In this document: positions 14,275-16,071 of the stretch, one piece after another
Numbering within the stretch: the first letter of the stretch is position 1
Layout: each line of letters begins with the position of its first letter
DNA from: DRGV01 sp018903055 [NCBI: bacterium]
Lineage (GTDB): Bacteria > UBP18 > UBA7526
Reading direction: 5' to 3'
Assembly (NCBI GenBank): GCA_018903055.1
Contig: JAHIPW010000111.1
Coordinates: forward strand, 1-16,071
Length of the DNA stretch: 16,071 bases
Program-made: the position numbers and the translations under genes
The notes under the pieces: model-generated
Databases searched by the model: none
What the model saw: only the letters and a program-made list of their open reading frames with translations
What the model was told of the DNA's origin: nothing

Positions 14275-15198
14275 GTGCCCAGGCATCCTTTGGATAAGTA
14301 TTTTTTGTATCGATTTGTTCGCTTTATGTCCTTTACTCTGCCTTTAGGCATTGGCTATCTATTGGCAACCGTAACGGGAATCATTGCCTATTCCTTATCA
14401 GGGAAGAATAGAAGAGCAGTAATCTCCAATCTAACTCAGGTTTTGGGTAAGGAGGCGAGCAGAAGAAGGATTTGTTTCGTAGCCGGTAACACTTTCTGTA
14501 ATTATTCCAAGTATATCGTTGATTACTTCAGATTTTCTCGTATTAACAAGGATAACTGGAAGAGCATCATTCCTCAGTATGAGGGGGCAGACTTTATTGA
14601 TAGTACTTTGAAGAAGGGAAAAGGTCTTATGCTCTTGACCGCTCATCTGGGTAATTGGGAGTTGGGGGGGCTATTATTTAACATTTTAGGTTATCCTATG
14701 AATGTGGTCACCTTGATCGATGAGGATTTGAAGATTGATGAGGTAAGGGAGAGGTGGAGAAGCAGTCGGGGAATAAAGTCCCTGACAGTTAATAATTCCA
14801 TAACGGCAGCCAAGAACATCGCAGATGCCCTGGCAAAAAATGAGATAGTGGCTATGCTTGGGGATCGGGCAACCAAGACCAATAGGATGAGAATAAAGTT
14901 CTTCGGTAAGGAAGCCTACTTTCCTACTGGACCAGCGATCCTGAGTTTACTAACTGGGGCTCCCATTGTTCCTGGTTTTGTTCTTTATCAGGGCAGGGGT
15001 AGATACTATGGAGTGGCAGAGGAACCCATCTATGCTAAAGATACTGGCAATCGAGAAAAAGATATTCGAAGAACATTGGAGAAAATAATTAGAGTCTTTG
15101 AGAAATATATTCGTCAATATCCCGATCAGTGGTATAATTTTTATCCTTTCTGGGAGACACGGATAGGCACGGATAAAAACACGGATAGACACGGATAA
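14275..15198 (+). CDS. LpxL/HtrB-family lysophospholipid (lipid A) acyltransferase
   Basis: A 307-residue inner-membrane acyltransferase, predicted to add a secondary acyl chain to a lipid A precursor (or a related lysolipid) on the cytoplasmic face. It has an N-terminal hydrophobic anchor (FTLPLGIGYLLATVTGIIAYSL), the catalytic H-x4-E box in HLGNWE (His124, Glu129), LGDRATKTNRMRIKFFGKEAYFPTGPAILSLLTGAPIVPGF around residues 196-235 and the family's closing YPDQWYNFYPFW. GTG 14275 is chosen because GGAGGCGAG lies 5-13 bases upstream; the frame also opens at a TTG (14260) inside that site. The last ~10 residues (GTDKNTDRHG) are encoded by cacggata repeats and are probably not part of the ancestral protein. 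Confidence 0.87.
   Translation: MPRHPLDKYFLYRFVRFMSFTLPLGIGYLLATVTGIIAYSLSGKNRRAVISNLTQVLGKEASRRRICFVAGNTFCNYSKYIVDYFRFSRINKDNWKSIIPQYEGADFIDSTLKKGKGLMLLTAHLGNWELGGLLFNILGYPMNVVTLIDEDLKIDEVRERWRSSRGIKSLTVNNSITAAKNIADALAKNEIVAMLGDRATKTNRMRIKFFGKEAYFPTGPAILSLLTGAPIVPGFVLYQGRGRYYGVAEEPIYAKDTGNREKDIRRTLEKIIRVFEKYIRQYPDQWYNFYPFWETRIGTDKNTDRHG
15158..15197 (+). repeat. Four cacggata words overlapping the 3' end of the acyltransferase gene
   Basis: cacggata occurs at 15158, 15168, 15180 and 15190, the last copy supplying the TAA stop of the upstream gene. The array ends only 13 bp before the next start codon, immediately ahead of its AAAGGAG ribosome site. Confidence 0.85.
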
Positions 15199-15210
15199 AA
15201 GGAGTAGATT

Positions 15211-15864
15211 ATGAAGAGAATGTTGTTGCTTCTGTTAGCAGCGATTCTTTTAGGGAGTTCTATTTGGGCCGGGAATGATCTGGATAGTATTTTGAAGGAA
15301 ATGGATAAGAAACAGAAAGGAGTAAAGGACCTTAATGCCTCATTCATCCAGGAGAAAATGATGGAACTATTGGAAGAAAAATTAATCTCTCAAGGGAGGA
15401 TGAAATATAAAAACCCAGACAAAATGTCCTGGGAATATTCGGCTCCTGACCCACTTTTGATGATTATTAAGGGAAAGAAAATGTGGCTCTACTATCCCGA
15501 TATGAAGGTGGCCGAGAAGTATGATTTGACAGGGGCGGGGGAGACCTTAGGGCTCTTTGTGGGTTTTGGAAAGTCTATGGAATATCTGAAGAAAAATTAC
15601 CAGATCAGACTCCTTGAAAAGAAGAAGGACTTTTGTTTGCTGGAACTCATTCCCAAAAGAGAAGAGGAATTGAGATATATATCCAAAATAATCTTATGGA
15701 TCGATACTAAAGAATACTGGCCAGTCAAGACCAAGATATTTGAGCCGAATGGTGATACCACTTTAATAGAGTTTAAGAACATTAAAGTCAATACTAAGAT
15801 TCCAGATTCAGAGTTTGAGTTTGAGGTTCCCAAAGGAGTGGAGGTAGTGGAGCCCCTTAAATAA
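15211..15864 (+). CDS. lolA: LolA-like outer-membrane lipoprotein carrier protein
   Basis: A 217-residue periplasmic protein predicted to carry lipoproteins from the LolCDE complex across the periplasm. The cleavable signal peptide is MKRMLLLLLAAILLGSSIWA. The mature domain shows the LolA pattern: VKDLNASFIQEKMME, SQGRMKYKNPDKMSWEYSAPDPLLMIIKGKKMWLYYPD, then a C-terminal strand set ending FEFEVPKGVEVVEPL. There is no cysteine at the cleavage site, so it is soluble, unlike the lipid-anchored LolA-fold protein at 12938. AAAGGAG lies 7-13 bases before ATG 15211. It is probably co-transcribed with the LpxL-like gene 12 bp upstream; the two together point to outer-membrane assembly. Confidence 0.88.
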   Translation: MKRMLLLLLAAILLGSSIWAGNDLDSILKEMDKKQKGVKDLNASFIQEKMMELLEEKLISQGRMKYKNPDKMSWEYSAPDPLLMIIKGKKMWLYYPDMKVAEKYDLTGAGETLGLFVGFGKSMEYLKKNYQIRLLEKKKDFCLLELIPKREEELRYISKIILWIDTKEYWPVKTKIFEPNGDTTLIEFKNIKVNTKIPDSEFEFEVPKGVEVVEPLK

Positions 15865-15879
15865 GGGAGGAGGGAGGAA

Positions 15880-15901
15880 GTCAATAGTCAATAGTCAATA
15901 G
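15880..15901. repeat. Tandem gtcaata x3
   Basis: Three perfect gtcaata units follow a ggaggaggg purine stretch after the lolA stop. The rest of 15902-16020 holds two tttggttattg words (about 15949 and 15979) and a ttgaatttggaatttg word, and no gene that I can support. Confidence 0.8.
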
Positions 15902-16020
15902 ATGAGGGATAATGAAATCCTGGATGTCCGAATAACCGTGATGTAGTTTGGTTATTGAGATTTTGAATTTGGAATTTGTTTGGTTATTGTTTCTTGATGT
16001 ATCTTGGTTGGGAGTAAGCG

Positions 16021-16071
16021 TTGAAAGCGACGATTGTTTATTTTTCCCAGACAGGGAATACAGAGAAGGTA
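16021..16071 (+). CDS. N-terminal fragment, flavodoxin-like protein
   Basis: The window ends 17 codons into an open frame starting TTG at 16021: (M)KATIVYFSQTGNTEKV. The pattern beta-strand, YFSxTGNT is the phosphate-binding loop of flavodoxins and of flavodoxin-ferredoxin fusion proteins (EFR1-type), which bind FMN and carry low-potential electrons. A GGGAG at about 16011-16015 supports the TTG start. The length and any fused ferredoxin domain lie outside the window. A low-potential electron carrier would suit the activase-dependent system upstream, but no direct link is shown. Confidence 0.72.
   Translation, partial: MKATIVYFSQTGNTEKV

Overview
The window looks like a chromosomal segment of an anaerobic, diderm (LPS-type) bacterium, probably from an uncultivated candidate phylum. 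Genes for a LpxL/HtrB-type acyltransferase, a LolA-type carrier and outer-membrane-type lipoproteins indicate a Gram-negative envelope. A 2-hydroxyacyl-CoA dehydratase-type activase with partner Fe-S-type proteins indicates anaerobic metabolism. The intergenic style (short word repeats mixed with GC-rich hairpins) and a stand-alone four-helix-bundle (23S IVP-like) gene remind me of Omnitrophota-like genomes; that placement is inference only. All recognised genes lie on the + strand.

Layout. 1-2322: the tail of a probable LeuD gene, purA between two near-identical ~160-190 bp spacer repeats, then a sigma70-type promoter, tRNA-Lys/Glu/Val, a run of small hairpins and a strong terminator. 2342-4436: an ATP-grasp ligase and a polysaccharide deacetylase of the XrtA/PEP-CTERM-locus type. 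4541-10254: five genes of a 2-hydroxyacyl-CoA-dehydratase-like system in the order A1 - activase - B1 - A2 - B2. A1/A2 and B1/B2 are paralogous pairs with cysteines at the same positions, and a single ASKHA activase lies between. In many anaerobes comparable domains are fused into one very long protein; here they are separate and duplicated. 10513-12566: an isoprenylcysteine-methyltransferase-like membrane protein, a PF06695-like membrane protein and a DUF4410-like lipoprotein. 12789-15864: a consensus promoter followed by a lipid-anchored LolA-fold protein, a four-helix-bundle protein, an LpxL-like acyltransferase and a soluble LolA. 16021-16071: the first 17 codons of a flavodoxin-like gene.

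The most unusual feature is the intergenic DNA. Most spacers downstream of 4436 carry their own short degenerate word repeat (for example gtgatcgg, cctgataac, gttacta, ggctacagg, gaagcttg, cacggata). GC-rich hairpins are inserted in these words, and in nine genes the stop codon itself lies inside the repeat. Two comparisons inside the window act as empty/occupied site pairs: a 39-bp hairpin insert at 10435-10473 is absent from the homologous spacer at 9238/9239, and the four-helix-bundle gene lies between two words that are directly adjacent at 6868-6903. This suggests that the words are target or boundary sequences for small mobile or amplifying elements.
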